A stretch of DNA of 64,000 nt from DATKNA01 sp963755755 (GTDB taxonomy: Bacteria > Actinomycetota > Actinomycetes > Actinomycetales > Kineosporiaceae): NCBI GenBank assembly GCA_963755755.1, contig CAVWLJ010000009.1, positions 62,001 through 126,000 on the forward strand, in the 5' to 3' direction. The first letter of the stretch is position 1; each line of letters begins with the position of its first letter. The translations under genes were made by a program, and so were the position numbers. Of the stretch, positions 1-9,448 are shown one piece after another. Under the pieces are notes generated by a model, which did not search any database, was not told the DNA's origin, and saw only the letters and a list, made by a program, of their open reading frames with translations.

Positions 1-1
1 A

Positions 2-253
2 GACCGGCTCGTCGCGCAGGGCCTGATCCGCCGTGAGGTGAGTGCCGAGAGCCGGCGTGAGGTGATCGTGGACCTCACGGAGCCCGGGCAGGATCTCGTG
101 GTCGGCGTCATGAAGGCGCGCCGCGCGGACATCGAGAAGATCCTGCGCCGGGCGACGCCCGATCAGCGCGAGGCGATCAGGGCGGGCTTCGCGGCGTTCG
201 CCGTGGCCGCCGGTGAGCCGGAGGCGTCCCTGCTGCTCACCCTGGGGCTCTGA
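2..253 (+). CDS. MarR-family transcriptional regulator, C-terminal part
   Basis: The reading frame is already open at base 2, so the N-terminus lies outside the window. The visible 83 residues begin with the wing of a winged-helix DNA-binding domain (DRLVAQGLIRRE, then SRREVIVDLTEPG). They continue into the C-terminal helices that form the dimer interface in MarR proteins. The ending at TGA 251-253 looks natural. MarR proteins usually repress nearby genes and respond to small ligands, but the regulated gene cannot be told from this fragment. The next gene is convergent and ends 10 bases away. Confidence 0.75.
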   Translation, partial: DRLVAQGLIRREVSAESRREVIVDLTEPGQDLVVGVMKARRADIEKILRRATPDQREAIRAGFAAFAVAAGEPEASLLLTLGL

Positions 254-263
254 GCGCCCGGTC

Positions 264-1889
264 TCAGAACCGCTGCCCGCGGCGGAGCCGCCGCGGCCGG
301 CCGTCGGGGTCGAAGAGCCCGCGGTACAGCCACGGTGCCCACCGGCGCTGCCGGTCGGAGACCGGTTCGGGCTCGTGGTGGCGGACCTGCCCCGGCGGTC
401 GCGGCCCCCGCCGCCCGTCGCGGTGCCACCCGTCCAGGGCGTCGGCGGTCGCCCGCCACAGGTCGAACGCGGTCGCGGGGTCGAGCAGCCGCGGATCGTC
501 CGCCTCGAGGCCGAGGTGCTCGGCCCACAGCTGGAGCCGGAGCTCGCGCGCGAGCCGGCGGGCGCCGTCCCCGCGGCCGGTCGGGTCGGCCGGCTCGCGG
601 CCGTCCAGCGTCTCGTCCACGACGGCGCACGTGATCTCGCTGTCGCTGGTCCAGGAGCGCAGGTTGAAGTTGTCCGAACCGCAGGTGAACCAGACGTCGT
701 CGACCACGCACACCTTCGCATGCACGTAGATCGGGGTGCCCTCGGCGTTCTCGAGGTCGACGACGAGCACCCGGTCGGGCGCGACGCCGCGGAGCAGGTC
801 GAGCGCCTGCCACTGCCCGAGCCGGGTGGGCGGCCCGCTGAGCCGGCCGTCGGCGTCCGGGTAGCGCGGCAGCACGGCGACGAGCCGGAGCTCCGGCGAC
901 GTCAGCAGCGCCCGGGCGATGCTCCCCGCGACGCGCTCGTTCCACAGGTACTGGTCCTCGACGTAGATCAGGCTCCGGGCGAGCGCGAACGCCTTCTCGT
1001 ACCCTCGGGCGATGCTGCGTTCCCCGTTCCGCGCGAACGGGTACCCCGGGCGCTTCGTCCCGTAGGTGCGCAGCACCTGGACGGCGTGCGGCCCGGTCGG
1101 GGCGGGCGCCGGCTGGATCGCGGGCAGCGGCCGCGGATGGCGCTGCATCCGGGCGGCCCGCTGCAGCAGCATGCGGTACGGCGTGCGCCGGTCGAGCGGG
1201 TGCGGGTCGTCCCAGCGTTCGGTGAAGGTCCGCAGGAGGTCACCGACGACGGGGCCGCGCAGCTCGAGCGCGGCGTCGTGCCACGGCGGACGCGGCCCGT
1301 AGCGCGGGTCCATCACCGGCGCCTGCGGGTCGCCCCCGTGCGCGGCGTCGTCCCGCCGGCCGTGGCAGAGGTCGATGCCGCCGACGAAGGCGACGTCACG
1401 CTCGGGCGAACCCTGACGCCGGATGACGAAGAGCTTCTGGTGGTGCGAGCCGAAGCGGCGCACCCGCTGGTCGAGGAGCACCTCCGCGCCCGCCTCGTTG
1501 AGCTGGCTGCCGAAGCGCTGGTTCTCCTGGGCGTTGAAGCGCATCCGGTCCGAGTGCGAGCGCCAGACCAGCCCGCGGATCTCGACGCCGGCCTCGGCCA
1601 GGTCGCACAGAACGTCGGCGATCTCGTGCCCGTCCTCCGTCAGGCGCTGGTCGGCGTCGCCGCGCCAGTCGGTGAAGAACACCCGGTCCCCGGCGTGCAG
1701 GGCGCAGAGCTCCTCGAACAACCGCCGGAAGTACACGGCGCCGTGCACGTGAGGGATCACCCGGTTGCCGGCCGACCAGGACTGCCCGGCGCTGCCGGGG
1801 CCGCTGTTCGGGGCGCTGTCGAGGTCGGTGTCCGGGTTCCCGCGCTCGTCCGGAGTCAGGAACCACCGGTCCGCCGCGTCGTCGCCCAC
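264..1889 (-). CDS. phospholipase D-like protein with two HKD motifs
   Basis: This 541-residue protein has two phospholipase D repeats. The first HKD motif is HHQKLFV near residue 149, and the second is HAKVCVVDD near residue 390 followed by GSDNFNLRS. Both His-x-Lys pairs are intact, so a phosphodiesterase or phosphatidyltransferase activity is expected. There is no signal peptide and no obvious membrane segment, so the protein looks cytosolic, closer to bacterial PLD-like proteins than to cardiolipin synthases with N-terminal membrane helices. The frame is uninterrupted. The start chosen is GTG at 1889-1887. TAGTCC lies six bases upstream, which could be a leaderless promoter. The substrate is unknown. 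Confidence 0.8.
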   Translation of the reverse strand: MGDDAADRWFLTPDERGNPDTDLDSAPNSGPGSAGQSWSAGNRVIPHVHGAVYFRRLFEELCALHAGDRVFFTDWRGDADQRLTEDGHEIADVLCDLAEAGVEIRGLVWRSHSDRMRFNAQENQRFGSQLNEAGAEVLLDQRVRRFGSHHQKLFVIRRQGSPERDVAFVGGIDLCHGRRDDAAHGGDPQAPVMDPRYGPRPPWHDAALELRGPVVGDLLRTFTERWDDPHPLDRRTPYRMLLQRAARMQRHPRPLPAIQPAPAPTGPHAVQVLRTYGTKRPGYPFARNGERSIARGYEKAFALARSLIYVEDQYLWNERVAGSIARALLTSPELRLVAVLPRYPDADGRLSGPPTRLGQWQALDLLRGVAPDRVLVVDLENAEGTPIYVHAKVCVVDDVWFTCGSDNFNLRSWTSDSEITCAVVDETLDGREPADPTGRGDGARRLARELRLQLWAEHLGLEADDPRLLDPATAFDLWRATADALDGWHRDGRRGPRPPGQVRHHEPEPVSDRQRRWAPWLYRGLFDPDGRPRRLRRGQRF

Positions 1890-1939
1890 GCCGTCGGACT
1901 ACCCCACAGGTGATCGATCGACACCACGCAGGCGCGATG

Positions 1940-2089
1940 TCAGCCGATCGCCCGCAGGAACCGGGCGGCCGCGGGCGCGGCCAGGGCGCCACCGGAGGAG
2001 CCGTTCTCCGCGAACACGGCGAACGCCGTCGAGCCCTGCCGGCCGATGAACCACGCGTGCGTGAGCACCCGATCGCCGTCGCCGGTCAG
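1940..2089 (-). pseudogene. C-terminal fragment of a penicillin-binding protein transpeptidase domain
   Basis: About 49 codons before the TGA resemble the end of a class A or B PBP transpeptidase domain. THAWFIGRQG, then FAVFAENG and SSGGALAAPAAARFLRAIG, match the stretch after the KTG motif (typically DHAWFVGY, then VVVENGG and AAPIAARIL). The expected KTG is LTG here. Nothing upstream on this strand is PBP-like: the DNA runs straight into the end of the dimethylformamidase-like gene in another frame. I read this as the remnant of a lost PBP gene whose 5' part was replaced or deleted. A genuine C-terminal fusion hidden by a frameshift is less likely. Confidence 0.5.
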
Positions 2090-3744
2090 GCGGCGCCGCT
2101 GGTCACCCTCGCGGGCAGCCAGAACCGGGTGAGGTTGGGGGAGGAGGGGTGCGTGGCGCCCGCGTGCGGCCGCGCGAACGCAGCGAGGACGTTCGCGGTG
2201 ATCCGCTGGACGGCCACGCTCGTGGCCCTGCGATTCGTGACCGTCGCGCACGAGCCGGTGAGGGCGCAGGCCCAGCCCATCGTGCCGGTCGCGAAGACGC
2301 CCGCGCCGGCGCCGTTGGTCCAGTAGACGCCGGTGTGCGCGGTCTCGGTCCCCGGCCTGCAGGCGTACCGGTCGTAGGCCACGACCTGGAGCGACCGCGG
2401 GGTGTCACCGCCCGGGTAGGCGCGGTCGGCCTCCGGGAGGACGAAGGCGCCGAGGTCCTGGCCCGTACGTACGTGCAGCCCGGCGTAACCGAACCAGCCG
2501 GGGTCCGTCACGACCCAGCTGCCGCGGGCGGGGAAGCAGTCGTACTGCATGCCGGTGAGCTGCTCCTCCGGGCGCGGCTCGGGGCGGTCGCGGAACCGGG
2601 CGGTGCTGCCGCCGGGGTCGGCGCGGGCGAGCGGGTCGAGCGCCGCGTCCTTGGTGACGACGACCAGGCGCGGCCGGCCGTCGCGCCGGTCGGGCTGGCC
2701 CGCCAGTCCCACGCTCCGGCCGGCCAGCCGCGCCCGCCAGTACGCCGTGTTGGCGCCGAACACGGCGAGGTTCGCGCCATGCGCCACGGCGCCGACGACG
2801 GCGCCCCGGGCCCTGGCCGTCCAGTACTCGGCGTGCCCGCCGACGACGACTCCGGTGGCTCCGGCGAGCACACCGGGGTCGAGATCCAGGTCGTAGTCCG
2901 TCGTGTACGCCAGCGGGAGCCCGAGCCGCTCGGCGACCCGGCTGATCGGCAGGTCGTAGTAGGCGAACCGGCCTGCGCCGTAGCCGGTGTCATAGGGCCG
3001 GTCGAAGCTCACCGCGAGGCTGCGGTCGCCGAACCCGCCGTCGTCACCGTCGTAGAGGGAGGCGCCGCCCCACCGGTTGTACGCCTCCCAGGTCATGGCC
3101 GAGAGGACGACGAGCAGACGTCCGCGGGCGTCGCTGCTCCGGACGACGAGCGGCACCAGGCGGGTCGCCCCGGCGGTGTCGAGGCGCAGCAGGTAGCCGC
3201 CCGGCGGCCAGCCCGCGGTGTCGAGCGTCGTCGTCAGGTGCCAGGGGGCCTCGACGGTGCGGCTCTCGCGCAGGCCTCCGGCGTCCGGGATCGGCCGATC
3301 GACCATCATCGGCTTCGGCTGCGCGGCGGCCGTTGCGGTGCCGCGCCACACCACCCGGGCACCTCGGCCGCCGTACCACCCGGTGCGCAGCGCCTCGATC
3401 CTCACCGGGCCGCGGGCGTCGACGTAGAGCCCCACCGACTGGCCGGGGAGCACGGAGACGCGGTCGGCGTAGGCCGCGAGGCCGGGTGCGCGCCCCCGGG
3501 TGCGGGCCACCCCGGCGTCGGGGCTGCCGGGGAGACGGTTCTCGGCGGCGACGTCGAGCTCGGGTGGCGCTGCCGGGCCCGCGGACGCCGGGGCCGGGGT
3601 GGCGGACGGCACCGGCGCGCCGGTCCGGGAGCCGGATGCGGTGCAGCCCGCCGCCGCGAGAACGGCGACGAGCGCGAGGACCGGAACCCACGACGGTCGG
3701 ATGGATCCCCCAGGGTGCGACGAGCGGCCGACGGACGGCGCCAT
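2086..3744 (-). CDS. lipoprotein with N,N-dimethylformamidase beta-subunit-like domain
   Basis: The protein has a short basic N-terminus, a hydrophobic stretch and a lipobox ending AAAGC, so it should be an exported lipoprotein. A Ser/Pro/Ala-rich linker follows. The rest resembles the large-subunit C-terminal domain of N,N-dimethylformamidase: TGWYGGRGARVVWRG, SAMTWEAYNRWGG, then VVVGGHAEYWT. That fold is common in secreted actinobacterial proteins of unknown substrate, so amidase activity is only a possibility. I chose the ATG at 3744 because the signal sequence begins soon after it; a longer frame to 3801 would cross the promoter of the divergent methyltransferase gene. The 3' end abuts a PBP fragment, so the stop at 2086 may not be the ancestral one. 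Confidence 0.65.
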   Translation of the reverse strand: MAPSVGRSSHPGGSIRPSWVPVLALVAVLAAAGCTASGSRTGAPVPSATPAPASAGPAAPPELDVAAENRLPGSPDAGVARTRGRAPGLAAYADRVSVLPGQSVGLYVDARGPVRIEALRTGWYGGRGARVVWRGTATAAAQPKPMMVDRPIPDAGGLRESRTVEAPWHLTTTLDTAGWPPGGYLLRLDTAGATRLVPLVVRSSDARGRLLVVLSAMTWEAYNRWGGASLYDGDDGGFGDRSLAVSFDRPYDTGYGAGRFAYYDLPISRVAERLGLPLAYTTDYDLDLDPGVLAGATGVVVGGHAEYWTARARGAVVGAVAHGANLAVFGANTAYWRARLAGRSVGLAGQPDRRDGRPRLVVVTKDAALDPLARADPGGSTARFRDRPEPRPEEQLTGMQYDCFPARGSWVVTDPGWFGYAGLHVRTGQDLGAFVLPEADRAYPGGDTPRSLQVVAYDRYACRPGTETAHTGVYWTNGAGAGVFATGTMGWACALTGSCATVTNRRATSVAVQRITANVLAAFARPHAGATHPSSPNLTRFWLPARVTSGAA

Positions 3745-3802
3745 CGTAGGTGCGCCGGTTATCCGCTCGCCCTTGCCGCGCCGGGGGCGAGAGGCTTGCA
3801 CG

Positions 3803-4558
3803 ATGAGACCGTTCGAGGACCTGGTCGCCGAGGCGGAGGCGGTGGACGTCTCGGGATGGGACTTCTCCTGGCTGGACGGGCGGGCGAGCGAGGAACGCCC
3901 GTCCTGGGGCTACCAGCGGCTGATCGGGGAGCGGTTGCCGCAGGTGGACGCCGGCCTCGACATCCAGACCGGCGGCGGCGAGGTGCTCGCCGGCGTCCCC
4001 GCCTTCCCCGTCACGATGGCTGCGACCGAGTCGTGGGCCCCCAACGTGGCCCTCGCCGCGGCGCGCCTGCACCCTCGCGGCGTGGTCGTCGTCGCCGATC
4101 CGGACGAGCCGCCGCTGCCCTTCGCCGACGCGTCCTTCGACCTCGTCACGAGCCGGCACCCCGTCACGGTCTGGTGGGGCGAGATCGCGCGCGTGCTCCG
4201 GCCCGGGGGTGCCTACCTCGCCCAGCACGTCGGGCCGGAGAGCCTGCGCGAGCTGTACGAGTTCTTCCTCGGCCCGCAGTCGTGGGCGGAGCATCCGCGC
4301 GACCCGCAGCGCGAACGCGCGGAGGCGGAGGCGGCGGGGCTGCGCGTCGACGTCCTGCGGATGGAACGGCTGCGCGTGACCTTCCTCGACGTCGGCGCGG
4401 TCGTCTACTTCCTGCGCAAGGTGATCTGGATCGTCCCCGGCTTCACGGTGCAGCTCCACCGCGACCGGCTGCGCGAGCTGGACGCGGTGATCCGCCGCGA
4501 AGGGGCGTTCGTCGCGCACTCCACGCGGGTGCTCGTCGAGGCCGGCCGACCCGGATAG
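3803..4558 (+). CDS. class I SAM-dependent methyltransferase
   Basis: The 251-residue protein has the layout of a small-molecule class I methyltransferase. An N-terminal helical lead-in is followed by LDIQTGGGEVLAG, where the SAM-binding glycine loop lies. PDEPPLPFADASFDLVTSRH follows as the acidic-loop and post-motif II region, then ARVLRPGGAYLAQHVG as motif III. The first motif has a Gln/Thr where many relatives have Gly, but the triple glycine is kept. Start ATG 3803 fits the domain start. The gene is divergent from the lipoprotein gene and convergent with glgB. Nothing shows the substrate. Confidence 0.75.
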   Translation: MRPFEDLVAEAEAVDVSGWDFSWLDGRASEERPSWGYQRLIGERLPQVDAGLDIQTGGGEVLAGVPAFPVTMAATESWAPNVALAAARLHPRGVVVVADPDEPPLPFADASFDLVTSRHPVTVWWGEIARVLRPGGAYLAQHVGPESLRELYEFFLGPQSWAEHPRDPQRERAEAEAAGLRVDVLRMERLRVTFLDVGAVVYFLRKVIWIVPGFTVQLHRDRLRELDAVIRREGAFVAHSTRVLVEAGRPG

Positions 4559-4579
4559 GCCTGCTCGGCCGGGAACGGC

Positions 4580-7297
4580 TCACTCGTCGTCGGGCACCAT
4601 CCAGACGGCGCCGAGCGGCGGCACGCGCAGCTGCGCGGACGCCGGCCGGCCGTGCCAGGACAGCCCCTCCGCCTCCACCGCGCCGAGGTTGCCGACGCCC
4701 GAGCCGCCGTAGAGCTCGGCGTCGGTGTTGAGCACCTCGCGCCAGAGGCCGGTGTGCGGCAGGCCGATCCGGTAGTTCTCGTGCGGGATCGCCGCGAAGT
4801 TGACGACGACGGCGAGGGGGCGGCCGGAGACGTCCTTGCGGATGTACGAGAACGTGTTGTGCGGGGAGTCGTTGGCGTCGATCCACTCGAAGCCGGCCGG
4901 GTCGGAGTCCAGCTCCCACAGCTGCGGGTGCTCCTGGTACAGCCGGTTGAGGTCGCGGACGAGCTGCTGCAGGCCGCGGTGCCCCGGGGTCTGCTCGAGC
5001 CACCAGTCGAGGCTGCGGCTCTCGGCCCACTCGGCCTCCTGGCCGAACTCCGACCCCATGAACAGCAGCTGCTTGCCGGGGTGGGACCACATGTACGCCA
5101 GGAACGCGCGCAGGTTCGCCAGCTGCTGCCAGCGGTCGCCGGGCATCTTGCGCAGCAGCGAGCCCTTGCCGTGCACGACCTCGTCGTGGCTGATCGGGAG
5201 CACGAAGTTCTCGCTGAACGCGTACACCAGGGAGAACGTCATCTCGCCGTGGTGGTACTGGCGGTAGATCGGCTCCTTGCTCATGTACTGCAGGGAGTCG
5301 TGCATCCAGCCCATGTTCCACTTCAGGCCGAACCCGAGGCCGCCGAGGTGCGTCGGGCGGGTGACGCCGGGCCACGCGGTCGACTCCTCGGCGATGGTCA
5401 CGACCCCGGGGATGCGGCGGTAGGCGGTGGCGTTCATCTCCTGCAGGAACGAGATCGCCTCGAGGTGCTCGCGGCCGCCGTAGACGTTCGGGATCCACTC
5501 GCCGTCCTTGCGCGAGTAGTCCAGGTAGAGCATCGAGGCGACGGCGTCGACGCGCAGGCCGTCGACGTGGAACACCTCGAGCCAGTACAGGGCGTTCGCC
5601 ACGAGGAAGTTGCGGACCTCGTGGCGGCCGAAGTCGAAGACGAGCGTGCCCCAGTCGGGGTGCTCGCCGCGGCGCGGGTCGCCGTACTCGTAGAGGGTCT
5701 GCCCGTCGAACCGGGCCAGCGCCCACTCGTCCTTGGGGAAGTGCGCCGGCACCCAGTCGACGATCACGCCGATCCCGGCCTGGTGCAGCGTGTCGACGAG
5801 GAACCGGAAGTCGTCGGGCGAGCCGAACCGCGACGTCGGGGCGTAGTACGAGGTGACCTGGTAGCCCCACGACCCGCCGAACGGGTGCTCGGCGACCGGT
5901 AGGAACTCGACGTGCGTGAAGCCCATGGCCGTGACGTAGCCGGTGAGCTGGTCGGCGAGCTCGCGGTAGGAGAGGCCCTGGCGCCACGACGCGAGGTGCA
6001 CCTCGTACACGCTCATGGGGCCGGAATGCACGGGGTGCTCGGTGCGCCGGCGCAGCCACTCCTCGTCGCCCCACGTGTAGGTGGAGTCGGCGACGACGCT
6101 CGCGGTGGACGGCGGCACCTCGGTCGCGAACGCCAGCGGGTCGGCCTTCTGCCGCCAGTGCCCGTCCCGCCCCTGGATCTCGAACTTGTACCGGCTTCCC
6201 GCGCCGACGCCGGGCACGAACAGCTCCCAGACCCCGGAGCCGCCGAGGCTCCGCATGCCGTGCCCGCGGCCCACCCAGTGGTTGAAGTCGCCGACCACCC
6301 GGACGGAGCGCGCGTTCGGTGCCCAGACGGCGAAGCTCGTGCCGGTGATCTCGCCGAGGGCGTCGAAGGCCCGGGACGCCGGATAGTGGCGGACGTGCGC
6401 TCCGAGCACGGTCCACAGCTGCTCGTGCCGGCCCTCGGTGATGAGGTGCAGGTCGATCTCGCCGAGCGTCGGCAGGAAGCGGTACGGCTCGTCGACGACG
6501 GTCTCGCCGGTGCCCTCGTAGGTCACCGCGAGGCGGTAGTCCGGCACCTCCGGGGTCGGGAGCACCGTCGACCAGATGCCGTCCCACTCGTGCTGCAGCG
6601 GCCGGCGCTCGCCGTCGGGCAGGAGCAGCATCACCGACTTCGCGAACGGGCGCAGCGTGCGGATGGTCACCGCACCCGCCCAGATGTGCGCGCCGAGCAC
6701 CTCGTGCGGCGAGTGGTACGCGCCCGCGGCGACCTGGTCGAGGACGTGCTGGTCGACCGGGCGCAGCTGCGGCCCGGGCGGGGGTCCGGGGACCGCGACG
6801 GTGTCGAGGGAGGGCGGCCGGACGGCGGGTGTCCGCGTCTCCGGTGTCCCCGGCGTCCGTGACGCCTGTGATGCCGGGGAGGCCTCGGCCGCTTCCGGCG
6901 TCCCGGCGGTCTTCGGCTTCGGCGTCGGCGGCGCCGCCGATGGGGTCGGTGAGGCCGCCGGCGTCGTCGGCGGGCTCGCCTGCGTCGGCTTCGGGGTCGG
7001 CTGCGTCGGCTTCGCGCCGGCCGAGACGGCGGCGGCCTCGCTGGGCGGCACCTCAGGCCCGGGCCCGGCGGCCCCGGCGTCCGGCTTCTCCGCGGGAGTC
7101 TCGACGGCGGCCTTCTCGGCGGGAGTGCCGGCGTCCGCCTTCTCGGCGGGAGTCTCGGCGGCGGCCTTCTCGGCGGGAGTGCCGACGGCCGCATGATCCG
7201 TCGCGGGGGTCGCCTCGACCTCCACGACCTCGACGGTGACGCGGTTCCGGGCCGACTCGTCCCGGCCGCCGCCCTGCCCCTGCTGCTCGGTCGACAT
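4580..7297 (-). CDS. glgB: 1,4-alpha-glucan branching enzyme with long low-complexity N-terminus
   Basis: This GH13 enzyme cuts alpha-1,4-glucan and makes alpha-1,6 branches. Residues from about 180 on are classic GlgB: N-terminal carbohydrate-binding module 48, then a TIM barrel. The nucleophile Asp is in GLRVDAVASMLYLDY, the acid/base Glu in TIAEESTAWPG and the third acidic residue in PISHDEVVHGKGSL. The frame is unbroken over 905 residues, well above the usual 720-750. The excess is an N-terminal Pro/Ala/Thr/Lys-rich tract (residues about 30-178) with TPAEKA-type repeats. Start ATG 7297 follows from the MSTEQQ sequence. In many actinomycetes glgB directly follows mak. Here it lies about 15 kb away on the same strand, with the two-component and biosynthetic genes between them. 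Confidence 0.95.
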   Translation of the reverse strand: MSTEQQGQGGGRDESARNRVTVEVVEVEATPATDHAAVGTPAEKAAAETPAEKADAGTPAEKAAVETPAEKPDAGAAGPGPEVPPSEAAAVSAGAKPTQPTPKPTQASPPTTPAASPTPSAAPPTPKPKTAGTPEAAEASPASQASRTPGTPETRTPAVRPPSLDTVAVPGPPPGPQLRPVDQHVLDQVAAGAYHSPHEVLGAHIWAGAVTIRTLRPFAKSVMLLLPDGERRPLQHEWDGIWSTVLPTPEVPDYRLAVTYEGTGETVVDEPYRFLPTLGEIDLHLITEGRHEQLWTVLGAHVRHYPASRAFDALGEITGTSFAVWAPNARSVRVVGDFNHWVGRGHGMRSLGGSGVWELFVPGVGAGSRYKFEIQGRDGHWRQKADPLAFATEVPPSTASVVADSTYTWGDEEWLRRRTEHPVHSGPMSVYEVHLASWRQGLSYRELADQLTGYVTAMGFTHVEFLPVAEHPFGGSWGYQVTSYYAPTSRFGSPDDFRFLVDTLHQAGIGVIVDWVPAHFPKDEWALARFDGQTLYEYGDPRRGEHPDWGTLVFDFGRHEVRNFLVANALYWLEVFHVDGLRVDAVASMLYLDYSRKDGEWIPNVYGGREHLEAISFLQEMNATAYRRIPGVVTIAEESTAWPGVTRPTHLGGLGFGLKWNMGWMHDSLQYMSKEPIYRQYHHGEMTFSLVYAFSENFVLPISHDEVVHGKGSLLRKMPGDRWQQLANLRAFLAYMWSHPGKQLLFMGSEFGQEAEWAESRSLDWWLEQTPGHRGLQQLVRDLNRLYQEHPQLWELDSDPAGFEWIDANDSPHNTFSYIRKDVSGRPLAVVVNFAAIPHENYRIGLPHTGLWREVLNTDAELYGGSGVGNLGAVEAEGLSWHGRPASAQLRVPPLGAVWMVPDDE
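7085..7180 (-). repeat. TPAEKA-coding tandem repeat inside glgB
   Basis: Four near-identical units of about 24-30 bases contain CCTTCTCGGCGGGAGT (plus-strand view) or a close variant. They encode TPAEKA-type units at GlgB residues 40-71. This is an expanding low-complexity tract in a disordered linker before the catalytic part. Confidence 0.8.
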
Positions 7298-7399
7298 GTG
7301 CGCCAGTCTTTCGCTTGGCCGCAGGTCGCGCCAACGACCCTGGCCCCGGGCATGCCGGACACCACCAGGCCCGCTCTTCCGCCGGAGGGGGGACCGCCC

Positions 7400-7405
7400 T
7401 AGGGT
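7400..7405 (+). promoter_or_regulatory. -10 element for a leaderless transcript (TAGGGT)
   Basis: TAGGGT ends six bases before the ATG at 7412. That spacing puts the transcription start on or next to the start codon, and no ribosome binding site is visible. This is the usual geometry of leaderless actinobacterial mRNAs. Confidence 0.5.
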
Positions 7406-7411
7406 CGAGCC

Positions 7412-8687
7412 ATGCGGGCATGGAGCGCGGGCATCGTCGGCGCCGTCCTGCTCGCCACCGCCTGCGCCGACCAGGGTGCGGCGGCCCAGGCCTCCTCCGG
7501 CGTGTCGACGGCGGCGAGCAGCTCCACGCGCCCGGTCGTCACCGCCACGGCCGAGGCCCCAGCGACGAGTGCCACGCCGACCACCTCGACGAGCCCGGCG
7601 ACTCGGACGGCCCCCGCGACGAGCACCAGCGCGGCCGTGGCGACGGCGAGCACCTGCGCCGACCAGGCCCTCGCGGAGCTCTCGCCCACGGCGCGGGCCG
7701 GCCAGGTGCTGCTCGTCGGCGTCCCGGCGACCTCGCCGCTCGCCACTGGACGCACGCTCGCCGCCCTGCGCGTCGGCGGGATCTTCCTGCACGGTCGCGT
7801 CGCCGGCAGCTCCACGCTGCGCACCGCCCTCGCCTCCGTGAAGAAGGCGGCTCGGGCGGACGGGACGTTCCCGCTGTTCGTCTCCGCCGACGAGGAGGGC
7901 GGCCTCGTGCAGACGGTGACGGGCGGCACCGTGCCGGCGTTCCCCACCGCACTCGTCCAGGGGAGCTGGTCGACGACGACCCTCCGCAGCCGGACCTCGA
8001 CGTGGGCGAAGCAGATCGCCGCACTCGGGCTGAACCTCGACCTGGCACCGGTGGCGGACACGGTGCCGGCCTCGCTCGGCACCGCGAACCCGCCCATCGG
8101 GAAGTACCGGCGCGAGTACGGCATGACGCCGTCCTCGGTCGGCCGGGCGATCGGGGTGGTCGTCCCCGCGCTGACCGCGGCGCACGTCGGCGCGACGGTG
8201 AAGCACTTCCCGGGGCTGGGCCGGGTGCACTACAACACCGACACCTCCTCGCGAGCGGTCGACAGCACCACCACAGCCACCGATCCCGTACCTGCAGCCG
8301 TTCGTGACGGGTATGAAGGCCGGCGCCCTGGCGGTCATGGTCTCCTCGGCGCGCTACCCGAAGCTGGACAGCGCGAACCCCGCGATGTGGTCGCAGAAGA
8401 TCGTGACCGGCCTGCTCCGGCAGCGGCTCAAGTGGTCCGGACTCGTCGTCTCCGACGACCTCGGGCAGGCCGTCGCCGCGTCGTCCCTGTCGGTCGCTGC
8501 ACGCGCCACCACGTTCCTGCGGGCGGGTGGTGACCTCGTGCTCACCGTCCAGCCGTCCCAGGCGGCGACCATGCGGACGGCCATCGCCAGGGCCGCCGCC
8601 GCTCACACGTCGTGGCGGCGGATCGTGGACACCGCGGCCCGGCGCGTGCTCGCGGCCAAGATCTCGCTCGGCCTCATCCACTGCTGA
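7412..8687 (+). CDS. GH3 beta-N-acetylhexosaminidase-like lipoprotein (NagZ-like), one frameshift
   Basis: A lipoprotein signal (LLATAC, Cys 18) and a Ser/Thr/Ala linker lead into a glycoside hydrolase family 3 domain. Diagnostic pieces are GGIFLHGRVAGS, FVSADEEGG and VKHFPGLGRV near residue 264, the KH(F/S)PG signature of NagZ-type enzymes. The nucleophile Asp follows in SGLVVSDDLGQA. It should hydrolyse N-acetylglucosaminides, probably in cell-wall turnover outside the membrane. The frame breaks near 8283, where GATCCCGTAC should read GATCCGTAC (one extra C in a run), then continues without loss to TGA 8687. That pattern indicates a consensus error rather than a dead gene. Confidence 0.8.
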
Positions 8688-8738
8688 GTCGCTGTCCCTG
8701 CGGCCCTCTGCGTCGGGGGCATGCGGCACCATGACGCG

Positions 8739-9448
8739 GTGACCACCGCGCCACTGGTGCTCGTCGTCGAGGACGAGCCCCCGATCGCCGACCTCGTCCG
8801 CGGCTACCTGGAGCGCGAGGGGCTGCGGGTGCGCGTCGAGGTCGACGGTCGCGGTGCGCTGGAGGCGGTCGGCGGCGCAGCGGCCCGCGGTGGTCCTGCT
8901 CGACGTCGGCCTGCCCGGGCTCGACGGCACCCAGGTCTGCCGGCGGATGCGGGAGGCCGGCGACTGGACGCCGGTGCTCTTCGTCACGGCCCGCGACGAC
9001 GAGGTCGACCGCGTGCTCGGTCTCGAGCTCGGCGCGGACGACTACGTCACGAAGCCGTTCAGCCCGCGAGAGCTCGTGGCCCGGGTCCGGGCGGTGCTGC
9101 GCCGATCCTCGGCGTCCACGGGGCCGTCCGACCGGCTCGCGGTCGGCCCGCTCATCGCCGACCTGCGGACCCGTCGGGTCACCGTCGACGGAACTGCCGG
9201 TCGACCTGACGACGACCGAGTTCGACCTGCTCGCCCATCTCATGCGCCGGCCGGACCGGGTCTGCTCGCGGGAGGAGCTGCTGGCGGAGGTGTGGGGCTA
9301 TCCGGCCGGGACCCCGACCCGCACCGTCGACGTCCACGTCGCCCAGCTGCGCGCGAAGCTCGGGGACGCCGTCCGGCTGCGGACCGTGCGCGGCGTCGGT
9401 TACGCCGTCGAGCCGCACGGCTCGCGCGGGACCAGTGCCTCGCCGTGA
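8739..9448 (+). CDS. OmpR/PhoB-family response regulator, two frameshifts
   Basis: The receiver domain starts VLVVEDEPPIADLVRGYL (acidic pocket ED) and continues VVLLDVGLPGLDGTQ with the phospho-acceptor Asp. VTARD, then GADDYVTKPFSPREL carry the conserved Lys. A winged-helix effector domain follows (EFDLLAHLMRRP, REELLAEVWGY, RTVDVHVAQLRAKLG, RTVRGVGYAVE). Apparent single-base errors near 8870 and 9190 split it into three frames, but no segment is missing. GTG 8739 is preferred because CACCAT lies six bases upstream; ATG 8721 is an alternative. The stop overlaps the kinase start, so the two are translationally coupled. Confidence 0.85.

Noticed and set aside
163..945. Arg/Pro-rich minus-strand frame and many similar frames elsewhere
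   Set aside because: These are shadows of real genes: composition is dominated by Arg, Pro, Ala and Gly and no domain is recognisable.
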